Assembly: GCA_001887945.1 (NCBI GenBank)
Contig: LDOQ01000212.1
Location: forward strand, 213,428 to 277,427
Direction: 5' to 3'
DNA length: 64,000 bases
DNA from: Spraguea lophii
Taxonomy: Eukaryota; Microsporidia; Spragueidae
Shown: one piece after another, positions 52,727-62,219 of the stretch
How positions within the stretch are numbered: position 1 is the first letter of the stretch
How the letters are laid out: each line of letters starts with the position of its first letter
Notes under the pieces: generated by a model
What the model saw: the letters and a program-made list of their open reading frames with translations, nothing else
What the model was told of the DNA's origin: nothing
The model's database searches: none
Translations under genes and position numbers: made by a program

Positions 52727-53404
52727 ATGGCTAATACTTACAATTTCCGTGATGAAATATACAAGATAGTTTTGGTAGGTGATGGTGGTACAGGAAAAAC
52801 AACATTTGTACAACGTGTTAAATCCGGTTGTTTTATTCGTGAATACATTGCTACTATTGGTGCAGAAGTTTCAAAGATAGAATTTTATACAAACGATGGT
52901 AGAAGAATAATATTTGATGTATGGGATACTGCAGGACAGGAAGTAAATGCTGTTTTAAATGATGTTTATTATTTAGAAGCTAAAGGTGCAATAATAATGT
53001 TTGATGTTACATCAAGAATCACACATAAAAATGTTAACAATTGGTTGGCAAGATTAAATGCAATAACTACGGGAGAACATGAAAAAATACCAATTATTTT
53101 ATGTGGAAATAAAGTAGATATAAAAGACAGGAAGGTTAAATATGCTAATATTATAGGAACATTACCACAGGATATTTATAAATATGTGGATATCTCTGCT
53201 AAGAGCAATTATAACTTTGAATTGCCATTCTTATTTTTAGCAAGAAAATTAACAGGAAACCCACATCTCGAATTTATATCTAATTTGAATTTAATGCCAG
53301 CAGAAGTACAGATCACACCAGAACATATGCAGCAGTTGATGGAAGAGGAGAGAGATGCAATGACAAAAGCACAGCAGATGGAATTACCAGACGACGATTT
53401 CTAA
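52727..53404 (+). CDS. GSP1: Ran GTPase (Gsp1)
   Basis: The 225-residue G protein has P-loop GDGGTGKT (18-25), switch I REYIATIGAEVSKIEF, DTAGQE (67-72), NKVD (128-131) and SAKS. The C-terminal switch region and the acidic end PDDDF (cf. DEDDDL) identify Ran, the only Ras-like GTPase with this tail and no CAAX box. Switch II differs from the canonical EKFGGLRDGYYIQ: it reads EVNAVLNDVYYLEA. Ran drives nuclear transport and spindle formation. TTACCC abuts the ATG. The insert KVKYANIIGTLPQ replaces part of the usual KAKSIVFHRKKNLQ region. Confidence 0.95.
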   Translation: MANTYNFRDEIYKIVLVGDGGTGKTTFVQRVKSGCFIREYIATIGAEVSKIEFYTNDGRRIIFDVWDTAGQEVNAVLNDVYYLEAKGAIIMFDVTSRITHKNVNNWLARLNAITTGEHEKIPIILCGNKVDIKDRKVKYANIIGTLPQDIYKYVDISAKSNYNFELPFLFLARKLTGNPHLEFISNLNLMPAEVQITPEHMQQLMEEERDAMTKAQQMELPDDDF

Positions 53405-53709
53405 TTAAAAGAGTATGATGAAAGATTTTTATATTCTATATTTTATTTTAATATTTATATTTTGTGATAAAAGTTATAAGTATTTTATTTTATTTATAAA
53501 GAAATATTTTTTATGAACAAAAAATTATAAGTATTGATTTGTAGGTATAATATATAAATAATGTATAAATAATAAAATATCGATAAAAATAAGTATATTA
53601 GTATCTATTTAATAATACTAATAATAATAATAATATCTTTATTCAATTATAAATAAATATTTTGATTTTTATAAAATATTTTTTTGCTTATAAATATTTT
53701 TTTATTTTA

Positions 53710-53713
53710 CCCC
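53710..53713 (+). promoter_or_regulatory. CCCC initiation-type box before the snRNA candidate
   Basis: TTTTACCCCTTAA is the same phrase that stands before protein starts in this window (e.g. TTACCC at Ran, ATACCCC at Ste24, ACACCC at TBCA), yet no ATG follows within 40 bases. Its position one base before the predicted RNA 5' end suggests that the box sets the transcription start. Confidence 0.55.
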
Positions 53714-53714
53714 T

Positions 53715-53864
53715 TAACTTACCTTGTGAAGAAGAACCATTATATATGGAGTATCTTCAGATATGTTGTTTCGCCTTGTATTTTTGCGTTCCTCAACAAA
53801 TCTTGACTACATTGTAGATCATTCACTGAATTTTTTGTATTGAGAAGATTTTTATCTTCTTTTT
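53715..53864 (+). ncRNA. candidate U1 spliceosomal snRNA
   Basis: Reading from 53715, bases 3-10 are ACUUACCU, the 5' splice-site recognition sequence of U1. Stem-loop 1 pairs GAAGA (53731-35) with UCUUC (53754-58) and CCAU with AUGG. Stem-loop 2 pairs AGAU (53759-62) with AUCU (53800-03), UGUUG with CAACA, and CGC with GCG; its loop CUUGUAUUUUU resembles the U1A-binding AUUGCAC loop. Stem-loop 3 is UGACUAC/GUAG-A-UCA (53804-53821). An Sm site AAUUUUUUG (53829-37) and a 7-bp terminal hairpin (53843-60) followed by T's complete it. The canonical loop of stem-loop 1 (U1-70K site) is absent. A U5-like reading of GCCUUGUAU (53773-53781) is the main alternative. I found the structure by eye; it is not model-tested. 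Confidence 0.6.
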
Positions 53865-55793
53865 AATATAAAATAAAACTCAATGATGAAAAAAGCGTTT
53901 GTCTTACAATTGAAGAAAACAAAAGCTACCGATTATATTTCTGAGAGTAAAAAAATAATTTAAATAAAAATATATATATTTGATAATAATCCTTTAAACA
54001 TTTCTTATAATTTAACTATAATTATTTTTGTTTGTAATAATTTTAAATACTATTCATATTTTATATTTTTTAATTAAAGAATACGGTAGAAATAATTAGG
54101 TTTTATTATTTTTTTAGTTAAAAAAAGCAGTAGAAATAATTGGTTCTGATTTTAAGTAAGAAGGAATATTAGATATAAAGAATATAAATGTTGAGTAGAT
54201 TTATCATCAAATGATGGTTAAAAAAGAAATATATTAAAGTATAACATATTCTTTTTTATTTTATATTACATACATAACATAGATCAATAATTCACAAAAC
54301 CTTGTAATGTATTTGTATAATTAACTCTGTTATGTATATGTATTAATCTCACCTTGTCTTATATTCTAAGTTATTAAGAATTATATATTGTATAATCATC
54401 ATTATTTAGGTTTTGATAAAATTTTAATTTGCTTCTTCGCGTAGTATTAATATGGATTTTATAACCATACCAGACATCATTGTTTTGATTTAACAGTGTG
54501 ATATTTACATAAAATATATCAAATTACTTTACTGAACTTTCATTTACTCAACTCATCTCTAGTATCTTGTTTTAAAATATAGATATAACATTTTAATATT
54601 TCAGTTTTGACATTTACTATCTCATAATTACTGAACCAACATAAAATCAAAAATATTAATTTTATTTAATGAAAATATGATTATCCTTTAACCATACAAT
54701 TTATTTCATAATATAATATTTTATGATATTTTTTTAACATTTATTTTATTTCTATAACGTTACAATATTTATATATATGATTTCTTTTATAAAATTATTA
54801 TATAGAAGTATTACCATTTATTAAAACTTTTTTAAAGGAAACTGAAAAATAAATAAAATTATTTTTTTTAATAAAAGATAATATAAATTACTTTAAAGTT
54901 ATTGTACAAAAAAAATATCAACCAGATTTTACAACAGTTGTTGAGAACTATGATACCTAGGTTCTTTTAATAAATAAACAATAAGATGACTTTGAAAATA
55001 AGATTGTAAATGTAATAAAACGAGAGTTGATTGAAAATTGTTTATTTAGAAGGTTATAACATTATGTAAAAAATAATTATAAATAAAGATAAATATTATC
55101 CTATATTTAAAATTGTGTTACAAATAATTTTAATGTTTATTTTATTTCATAGAATTTTAAAGATGTCAAAATATGAAAGTTTCGACATAAAGAAAATAAA
55201 GTTATTTATAAATAAATTAAAATAAATACAAACTATAAGTAATATTAATTGTAATAAAATATAAATAGTAAAATTAATAGTAATAAAAAGTCATTAACCT
55301 ATATTTTATAATTGTTTGATGTTTTAAAATATGTTTTACTTTGAATTAAAGATTTAAATTTTATTTTTAGTAAATTGTAAATTTTCCTAAAATGTTTCAA
55401 ATGAATTTTCAGGTAACACGTAAAAATATCTATTTAAAATTTATCATTTCGTATGTTATGCATATAATCAATATATATAAAAATTTTATACATAAATTTC
55501 CCTAAATGAAAAAATATTATATTTCAAGGAAAATTTATATTAGAATTTTAATTTAATGGAATCATTCATATTCGAATTTTAATTTAGTGTTTTTAATTTA
55601 ATGGATCATTTAATTAAACAAAAAATATTTATTCAATATATCTATATAACACAGTAAAATATAAAAATATTACAAATATTATATTTTTATGCCTTTCTAA
55701 GATATTTCTAATTTTTCACCCCAAATTGGAATTATTAAAGAAAAAGGAGGGAAATCTCCTTTATATATTAAATATTGTGATTTATGCAAAAAT
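53865..55793. other. intergenic, about 1.9 kb, with one repeat copy, otherwise nothing
   Basis: A duplication (GGTAGAAATAATTAGGTT near 54085 and GCAGTAGAAATAATTGGTT near 54130) is followed by a minus-strand SINE-like copy at 54290-54490 (listed separately). From 54500 to 55793 the DNA is AT-rich without gene or RNA evidence that I can support. Confidence 0.5.
54290..54490 (-). repeat. SINE-like repeat, body (minus orientation)
   Basis: On the minus strand, CCATATTAATACTACGCGAA is followed by AACTTAGAATATAAGACAAG and GTGAGATTAATACATATACA. These are the same three blocks, in the same order, as in the body of the 56505 copy. Neither head nor 3' tail is present. Confidence 0.7.
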
Positions 55794-56318
55794 ATGGCTC
55801 TTACATTTAAAAAGATCGGTGAAACAGTATACAAAATGGATAGTACGTATGATGCAAATTTCGGAGATTGGATACGAAATGAAGAGAATTCCAGAATCAT
55901 TGGACATCATTTATCACAATATGTTGATGAATATTCAGTTGATGATATCATTTTAGTATTAAAGTGGATTGTCAAAGATTGGACACTCAGATCCATAATA
56001 TTATTATCACGAAAAATGATTATTGAAGATCTGATGATAAATAAAGATAAAAAAAAGATTTTAAAAAGAATAGACATAATAAAAGGATTGGTAGAAACAT
56101 GGAATTCTATATTTATCTCTGAATTTATTATTTCTGTTATTAAAACATTTACTAACGAAGAAAAAACAGAATTTATAAAAGTGTTACTCAGTACCTTTGA
56201 AATAAATAAAAGAAAAGATATTCTATACCAAATAAAACCCAAGGTAGATAGTGATATAAAATTAGATATCAATGAAAAGATAACTGTAAAATGTAGTTCA
56301 TCAGAAAACAACATATAA
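55794..56318 (+). CDS. unknown helical ORF, possibly 5'-truncated
   Basis: The 174-residue frame looks alpha-helical, with LVLKWIVKDWTLRSIILLSRK-like (about 50-70) and FIISVIKTFTNEEKTEFIK segments. Upstream of the ATG the frame stays open for about 31 codons (through a YCDLCKN stretch) back to a stop at 55701, and an ATGCCTTTC lies just before that stop. A former, longer start may have been lost by one mutation. There is no CCC box. A weak resemblance to the relic at 5500-6538 (PFTEEEK) suggests a lineage-specific family. Real gene versus early decay cannot be decided here. Confidence 0.45.
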   Translation: MALTFKKIGETVYKMDSTYDANFGDWIRNEENSRIIGHHLSQYVDEYSVDDIILVLKWIVKDWTLRSIILLSRKMIIEDLMINKDKKKILKRIDIIKGLVETWNSIFISEFIISVIKTFTNEEKTEFIKVLLSTFEINKRKDILYQIKPKVDSDIKLDINEKITVKCSSSENNI

Positions 56319-56504
56319 ATTATTATTGTAGAATAGTGTAACAAAGATATATATAAAATAAAAATCTCCTTTAAAATAATATATGGTATTATCTGTTCTA
56401 TTTATTTGTTATCATAACAAATAAATGTATTTTTAAAATATATGATTATTATAGAAATTTAGTATACGATTGTTTATTAGATAAAGGATTATTGTGTAGT
56501 TTTA

Positions 56505-57081
56505 AATTATTTCAACCGCTTAATACAGTTATCGTGGAGTAGTAACCAAATCACAAGCCAAACTGGTCCAAATCCCTCATTCAGAAGAATCATCAAAAAA
56601 CAAAGTAAAATATAAATGAAATAAGCATGGTACCTGATTGGTTTAGTGGTCGTTTGTGGTAACCAAATCTCAAATCTAGCGAGTTCGAATCTCTCACTTA
56701 GGATAATTTTCAAATATAAAAAAGTATGCATGATAAGTTTAATTGATGAATGTTTGATAGTATAACTTTAACCATTTTTTGTATAATAATATGGCTGCTA
56801 GATTAAAATAATGTTTAATTACTGTAGTTATAATTCTTTATATTGATTTGGGATTCAGTTAATATTATATCAAGAAGGCTAGGTTAGCATTTCATTAAAT
56901 CGGAGTGACAACTCATATTATACACAAAATTCCAATACTCCGAGCATAAAATAAGATAAGATTAATGTATATCTGTAATGAAACCAATTGGTACAAATTT
57001 AGACATGTTTTAGGAACCAAAAATTATATATCACTATAAGCTGTAACCAATCAGAAAATTTCTATAAATAAAAGTTTCATT
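56505..57081 (+). repeat. full-length SINE-like element with two tRNA-like heads
   Basis: Two tandem related heads (about 56515-56605 and 56632-56703) both contain GTAACCAAATC followed by a B-box-like segment and CTCA(C/T)T. A body of about 300 bases follows, with TTGATTTGGGATTCAGTTAA, GCATAAAATAAGATAAGATT, AATGTATATCTG, CCAATTGGTACAAA and ATGTTTTAGGAACC. It ends in TTTCTATAAATAAAAGTTTC. At least nine other loci in this window share parts of this order on either strand. No ORF is encoded. It fills most of spacer 56319-57507. Confidence 0.8.
56632..56703 (+). other. tRNA-like head with Pol III A and B boxes
   Basis: TGGTTTAGTGG (56639-56649) fits the A-box consensus TRGYNNARNNG at every fixed position. 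AGTTCGAATCT (56682-56692) fits the B box except at its ends; the 43-base spacing is that of a tRNA. CCUGA/UUAGG forms an acceptor-like stem, GUUUG/CAAAU an anticodon-like stem with the seven-base loop UGGUAAC, and GCGAG/CUCUC a T stem with one mismatch. The D arm is short and position 33 is not U, so this is a tRNA relic and not a working tRNA gene. Confidence 0.7.
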
Positions 57082-57504
57082 GAAAATATTTATAATTTAA
57101 ATATTATTATATTTAAAATAAATTGTTTATTTATTATTCAACTGTTATTATATTTTTATAATATAAAGAAAGTTATAATACATAAAATTTAAAATACTTA
57201 ATTGAGAAATAATTTATTTCATAAGAAGATTAAAAAAAGGAGAATGGAAATAATTGAAAAAATGTTTTAAAATTTATTAGAATATATTATAAAAAATATT
57301 TACTATAAGTTAAATAAATATATTTTTTTATTGTAAATAAAATATCTTCAAATAAAAATATACGTTATTTTTATTATACATTTATTTAATGTAATGGTTA
57401 TATATTTTACTTTATTGTTTATTGTATGTTTTTTTAAAAATTATAAATTTATCAAATGATATTTAATTTCTTCTATTATAAATATGTTTCCCCTTTCTTT
57501 TAAA

Positions 57505-57507
57505 CCC
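57505..57507 (+). promoter_or_regulatory. CCC start signal of the RabGAP gene
   Basis: TTAAACCC abuts the ATG at 57508. The in-frame ATG at 57484 lies before the box, so the box favours the shorter protein. That upstream codon is followed by its own CCCC at 57490-57493, inside the frame. Confidence 0.6.
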
Positions 57508-58917
57508 ATGGATTATTCTCTTGAGGAATATTTTTATCAAAAAACTCTTACAATATCATCTATTCTTAATAAAAAAGTATTATGTATAACAGAATTAAAA
57601 AAATGTGCATGGGGTGGGATTCCCAAGTGTTTACGTCCATTATGTTGGAGAATCATGATAGAAGGTATAGGAGAAAATAAAGTTAGTAGGATGGAAGAGT
57701 TTAAAAATAGGAAAGAAAAATATTATAATGGATTGAAATATAATTTGAGAGGAGATTACCATTTAAACGAAGATGAGCGTATAAAATATAATTTGAATGG
57801 TTGTGGTGATATAAAGTTTTTATGTATTTTGGAAGATAGAATAAATAATGAAATAATGAAATGTAGGATGGAAAATAAGGATTTAATGGATATAATAAAT
57901 AATTTTTATAATATAGTAAAAGAAGAAATAGAAAAAGATTGTAATTTTAATGTGTTTAAAGAAGAAATAAAAATAGGGTTTTTAAACAGTAATAAAGAAA
58001 TAAAAGAGAAAGAAAAAAATAATGTTAAAGTAAAACCAATAGAAAAAAAATATGTTGAAAATAATGTTAAAATAGAACCAATAGAAAAAATGGATATCGA
58101 TATGAAAAATAGGTTGATTTATAGAATAAAAAAATTTATAAATATAATTTATAAAAATCTTATACGGTTGGATGAAATATTTAATGGGGAAGAAATACAA
58201 GAAGAAGATTATAAATTATTTTTTCTGGATAAAAAAATATTCCATCAAATATTCATTGATATTAGAAGAATAGGCAAAGAATTCAGAGTAAAAAATAATA
58301 AAAATTTAGATTTTATTTATTTAGAGATATTAACAGCTGTTGCTCAGAATAAACCATTGGTAGGATATGTTCAAGGAATGGCTGATTTACTTGTACCTTT
58401 TATAGATGTATTTTATGGTCAAGAAGAAATAATATACTGTGGAATTAGCAGTACATTTTATTGTTATTCAAAAATAATAGAAAAAATACAAGATAATTAT
58501 ATTGGCCAACAGCAAGGTATTTACCATTTGGTCTACAAATTGGAGAAACTGATAAAAGTTTTAGATCCATCATTATATTGTCATCTGGAGAATGAAGGAG
58601 TAAAAACACATATGTTTTCTTTTAGATGGTTTAATTGTATATTTGCTAGAGAATTTATTCTTGATGATCAGTTGATGATATTAGACACTTTATTATCCAA
58701 TAAAGATTTTAAGGATTTTTTATTACATTTCGCTTTTTCTTTGCTTTCGAATTTTAAAGAAAAAATAAATGAAGGGGATTTTAGTGATATAATAATTTTG
58801 TTACAAAATATAAAAGAAAGGAAATGGAAACATAGTGAATTATTAGTCCTTTTTAGTAAAGCATATATCAATCAAGAGATATTTTATGGAACAAAAATAG
58901 AATTGTATTATAAATAA
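57508..58917 (+). CDS. Gyp1/TBC1D22-like RabGAP
   Basis: From M at 57508 the protein has 469 residues. It holds a TBC domain: WGGIPKCLRPLCWRIM near the start, the arginine-finger motif IFIDIRR (IxxDxxR) and the glutamine finger in GYVQGMADLLVPF (YVQG). EKIQDNYIGQQQGIYHLV and MFSFRWFNCIFAREF follow, in the order found in TBC1D22 and Gyp1. A lysine/glutamate-rich insert of about 120 residues (about 110-225) interrupts the first part of the domain. The enzyme accelerates GTP hydrolysis by a Rab GTPase; in yeast Gyp1 acts on Ypt1 at the Golgi. Both catalytic fingers are present. Confidence 0.9.
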   Translation: MDYSLEEYFYQKTLTISSILNKKVLCITELKKCAWGGIPKCLRPLCWRIMIEGIGENKVSRMEEFKNRKEKYYNGLKYNLRGDYHLNEDERIKYNLNGCGDIKFLCILEDRINNEIMKCRMENKDLMDIINNFYNIVKEEIEKDCNFNVFKEEIKIGFLNSNKEIKEKEKNNVKVKPIEKKYVENNVKIEPIEKMDIDMKNRLIYRIKKFINIIYKNLIRLDEIFNGEEIQEEDYKLFFLDKKIFHQIFIDIRRIGKEFRVKNNKNLDFIYLEILTAVAQNKPLVGYVQGMADLLVPFIDVFYGQEEIIYCGISSTFYCYSKIIEKIQDNYIGQQQGIYHLVYKLEKLIKVLDPSLYCHLENEGVKTHMFSFRWFNCIFAREFILDDQLMILDTLLSNKDFKDFLLHFAFSLLSNFKEKINEGDFSDIIILLQNIKERKWKHSELLVLFSKAYINQEIFYGTKIELYYK

Positions 58918-59187
58918 AACTGTAAAAATATTTTATGTATTTTCTTTTTTCGTTTGATATCTTTGCTTTAAATTTTATTTATCAGTGTTTTATCATCTTT
59001 TTTAAAAAAATTATATAAGAAATTTTCTTTATCACTCGTTTATTTGATTTTATTATAAATTTATTTGTTTAAATAATTATTGTTTCATTTATGTTATATT
59101 CAATTGGCTTCTTTCCCCTTTATAATCTCATATGTTTCATCTTCTCTAAAAACAAAATAATATTTTTAAAAATTTTATATCCCCATT

Positions 59188-59646
59188 ATGATGAACACAA
59201 AATTAAATAAAGCTGTACGTGTTGGTGGTATGCGTCGCAGGAGACCCAACTATGGATCACTCACTGATAGAGAACGTAAATTGGATTGTAAGAAAAAAAT
59301 AACATCTTTGTTTAAAGGAAAAATTCAGAATGTGGATAAGGTAGATGCATGCTCATTTGAATATGAGGATAAAATAAGTATATTTGAAAATCCAGAATTT
59401 AAGGTAATGTTTGATCATCTTAAGAATCCATTTGCTTACTATTTTTCTTGTGAACCTAAAGATATTATGACCAAGAATCCTGATATACCTGATAATTTTG
59501 AAGAAGAAGTTGCAAAATTAAACACAAAGGGTTTGGAACAAGATGGTAACGATGCAAATGAAGAAAAAGAAAAAAATGAAGAAGAAAAGGTTGGGAAGAC
59601 TGATGTAGAAGAGAAAGTTGAAAATATTTCGGATGAAGTTGATTAA
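59188..59646 (+). CDS. EGD1: nascent polypeptide-associated complex beta subunit (BTF3/EGD1-like)
   Basis: The 152-residue protein begins with the ribosome-binding motif of NAC-beta in altered form: KLNKAVRVGGMRRRRPN, compared with the family R-I-G-G-K-G-T-x-R-R-K. A NAC domain follows with IFENPEF, then NPFAYYFSC (family: F-x-N-P, then N-T-F-x-I/V). A long acidic, lysine/glutamate-rich tail (about 105-152) ends the protein. NAC sits at the ribosome exit tunnel and shields nascent chains. TCCCCATT stands before two successive ATGs, either of which could start. Confidence 0.75.
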   Translation: MMNTKLNKAVRVGGMRRRRPNYGSLTDRERKLDCKKKITSLFKGKIQNVDKVDACSFEYEDKISIFENPEFKVMFDHLKNPFAYYFSCEPKDIMTKNPDIPDNFEEEVAKLNTKGLEQDGNDANEEKEKNEEEKVGKTDVEEKVENISDEVD

Positions 59647-60828
59647 ATTAAAAATAAATTAATGTTATACTTTGATTTTTGATGATTTCACCAAATTGAA
59701 AGTAAAGAAATATTATTTTTGAATTTTAATATTTAAATTGTTAAAATTTATATTTTAACCAATCAGCTGTGTATATTTTATTTTATAAACTATTTTGTTG
59801 GTAATTATTTTCATTCTTCTTCTTTTCTAATACAATCTACCAGCAGATATTCTTTAAAATTACTTTATCTTGTCATTATTACCATTATAAAATTTTTTAA
59901 ATAACACTTTAATTATTAGTAAAATATTCTCGGTTACGGTAATTATGATTTAGCATTGTTGATAAAATTCTCCTTCTTCTCAGATTGAAAACAAAAAAAA
60001 ATACTGTTGGTTATTTAAGCCACGAATAGCTTATGCTAATTGGTACCGTTACATATATGCATTAATCTCATCTTACATATATTACAGAATGTTGTATTCT
60101 AAGTACAATGCAATTATCATTCTATCAATCTTAACGAGAACCTTATCTCATTTTTGATATGCATTATTAAGTCATTAACCAATATATAAATTACAATTAC
60201 AGCAGATAATCACTATTTTAATTAAGTATTGGTGTTGTAGTATAAGATATGGTTAAGCTCCATTATTGATCTTATATCTCAGGTCAATAATGGGTAATAA
60301 CCACAAAACCCTAATAATAAATGTGTAAAGAAATTTATCCACCTCTATTAAAAAATAAAATAGTTTTAAAAAGTATTCTCTTATAAATATTTATTCGAAA
60401 GAATTATTGGATGATTATTTAAGTTATTTCCTTTATTTAAAAAATACTTTTTTCATTTTTTATGTTTTCCTATATTTCGTTTATTTTTATATTTTCTTTC
60501 TCTTCAATTCTTAGAAGCTCTACAAAATAATATTTTAAATAAAATTTTTTATTATGTATAAATATTTATAGCATAGAGAATGTAATGAACAATAGCTATG
60601 ATTATAAGTAAAGTAAAATATTTAAATTAAAAAATATATTGAGAAATAATAATTTAAATATTTATAAACAATAACAAATACGAACAAATAGTAGATAAAA
60701 GTTTTAATTATAATTATTTTAAGGATTATTGGTATTTTGAATTCAAATTAATTAACCTTATTAAATAGATAGAATATTCTCGGTAAAATTAAAATTTTAA
60801 AAGTTAAAAAATATTTTTTACCCAAGAA
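59647..60828. repeat. spacer with a minus-strand SINE-like copy (60015-60280)
   Basis: On the minus strand from 60280 down to 60015 the family's blocks occur in order: AATTAAAATAGTGATTATCT, ATATTGGTTAATGACTTAAT, TTAGAATACAACATTCTGTA, AAGATGAGATTAATGCATAT and GGTACCAATTAG. The 3' end is cut off. The 59.7-60.0 and 60.3-60.8 kb parts hold no gene. Confidence 0.7.
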
Positions 60829-61812
60829 ATGAAAATAACATATTCACATTCACATGAAGATATTTTATTTGCAATTGAATATCTCAATCTTCCTATAGAA
60901 TATGTTTGGGGATCTAATTCTATTGAACTAAAAATCGAAGATAAAATTGTTAAAGGAGAAAAGGAAGTTCTTAGAGAAATATTGGAAATATGTAAGTGTG
61001 ATCCACATGATTTAACACTTTTGAATGAAAATATTATTAGTGATATTATAAAAATTAGATCTGGTGATGTTAGAAAATATTTACAAAAGTTATTGGAAAT
61101 TAAGGGGAAAACGAATATTGTTAATGAGCCATCAAATATAGCTTTAAATCATTATATCAATGGAGAAAATATTACATTAGCAGATTTAGTTTTATTTGCA
61201 CGCGTGTACAAATCCATAAAAGAAGGTATAAATTTAGGAGAAAAAGAGATAGAATGGTTTAATATTTTTCAAACTGAATTGAAAAAGAAAATGGATATTG
61301 AAGAAATATCAGATTTGGATTTTGATATCTTAGATATACGTGTGGGAACAATAAAAAGTGTAATAGATCATCCTGATGCAGATTCTTTATATGTTGAGAC
61401 TGTCGAATCGTATAAAGAATTGCAGATAATCAGTGGTGTGAAGAATATGATATCTAAAGACGATTTTATAGGTAAAAAATGTTTATTCTTAGTGAATTTA
61501 AAGCCTAAAAAGTTAAGAGGAATAAAATCAGAAGGAATGATTCTAGTAGCAAAAGGAGGAGAAGAAGCAGAAATTATATCAGCGCCTGATGGATGCGCTG
61601 ATGGTGACAAAATAATCGTTGAAGGGGGTTTTAAAAAAGTGGTTAAACATTTTACTGCTCCACAGAAAGTAGATTCGAAAAAGAGTAAAATTTATGAAGA
61701 AGTCATGAGTAATTTGAAATTTAAAAATGGTATTTTGATATTTAAAGATAAACCATTGGTGTGTAATGGTCAATACATAACAAGTAAAATAAAAGAAGGA
61801 ATAGTCAGTTGA
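60829..61812 (+). CDS. ARC1: Arc1/AIMP1-like tRNA-binding cofactor (EMAPII domain)
   Basis: The 327-residue protein has a GST-like N-terminal half; INGENITLADLVLFARVY near 110-127 is the usual GST C-terminal helix signature. The C-terminal half is an OB-fold tRNA-binding domain: FDILDIRVGTIKSVIDHPDA, LYVETVE, ISGVKNMI, then NLKPKKLRGIKSEGMILVA. This is the layout of Arc1p, which brings tRNA to methionyl- and glutamyl-tRNA synthetases, and of the EMAPII family. It is shorter than yeast Arc1 (376), because the lysine-rich middle is almost gone. TTTACCCAAGA lies just before the ATG. Confidence 0.93.
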   Translation: MKITYSHSHEDILFAIEYLNLPIEYVWGSNSIELKIEDKIVKGEKEVLREILEICKCDPHDLTLLNENIISDIIKIRSGDVRKYLQKLLEIKGKTNIVNEPSNIALNHYINGENITLADLVLFARVYKSIKEGINLGEKEIEWFNIFQTELKKKMDIEEISDLDFDILDIRVGTIKSVIDHPDADSLYVETVESYKELQIISGVKNMISKDDFIGKKCLFLVNLKPKKLRGIKSEGMILVAKGGEEAEIISAPDGCADGDKIIVEGGFKKVVKHFTAPQKVDSKKSKIYEEVMSNLKFKNGILIFKDKPLVCNGQYITSKIKEGIVS

Positions 61813-62066
61813 TTAAAAGTTTGTTAGAAAATTTCTTTTTTTAAAATTTACAAAGATATTTGTATTATTTTTTTATTAGATTTTTAATGAAGAAAAAAAG
61901 ATATTTAAGTCAATTCAAATAATGTTTAAGATGAGAAAATTTTATATATAATAAAACACTGGTTCATTTCTATGTGTTTGACTTTTAATATTATTTATAT
62001 GCCTTATAATATATGTCGCTTTGTTTTAATTATTATTTTACAAAAATTCATATGAATTTGATAATA

Positions 62067-62086
62067 TATACAGGGTAATTCAGAAA
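62067..62086 (+). mobile_element. possible left terminal repeat of a mariner-like element
   Basis: TATACAGGGTAATTCAGAAA stands 135 bases before the transposase relic. A TA followed by CAGGGT is a common mariner-type end. No inverted match was found to the right, where a SINE-like copy begins at about 63115 and may have replaced it. Confidence 0.35.
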
Positions 62087-62219
62087 TAAAAATAAAAATT
62101 ATTTTAAAATAAAATATATTTGTTTTAATAAATTACGTTTATGTAAAGCTTTTTTGATATACAGATTTTTAAAAAACCTTAAAATATGCTTATTTCAAAT
62201 ATTATATTTTGATCATAAT

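Noticed and set aside
53760..53790. U5 snRNA based on the loop-like GCCUUGUAU and the upstream UCUUCAGAU
   Set aside because: The nine-base loop is not closed by a stem directly on both sides, as it always is in U5, while the 5' ACUUACCU and three stem-loops fit U1. Kept only as an alternative.
56632..56703. A functional tRNA gene (GUA anticodon if folded)
   Set aside because: Short D arm, G instead of U33, a mismatch in the T stem and a weak B-box end; the same segment recurs in a degraded tandem form, so it is a repeat head.
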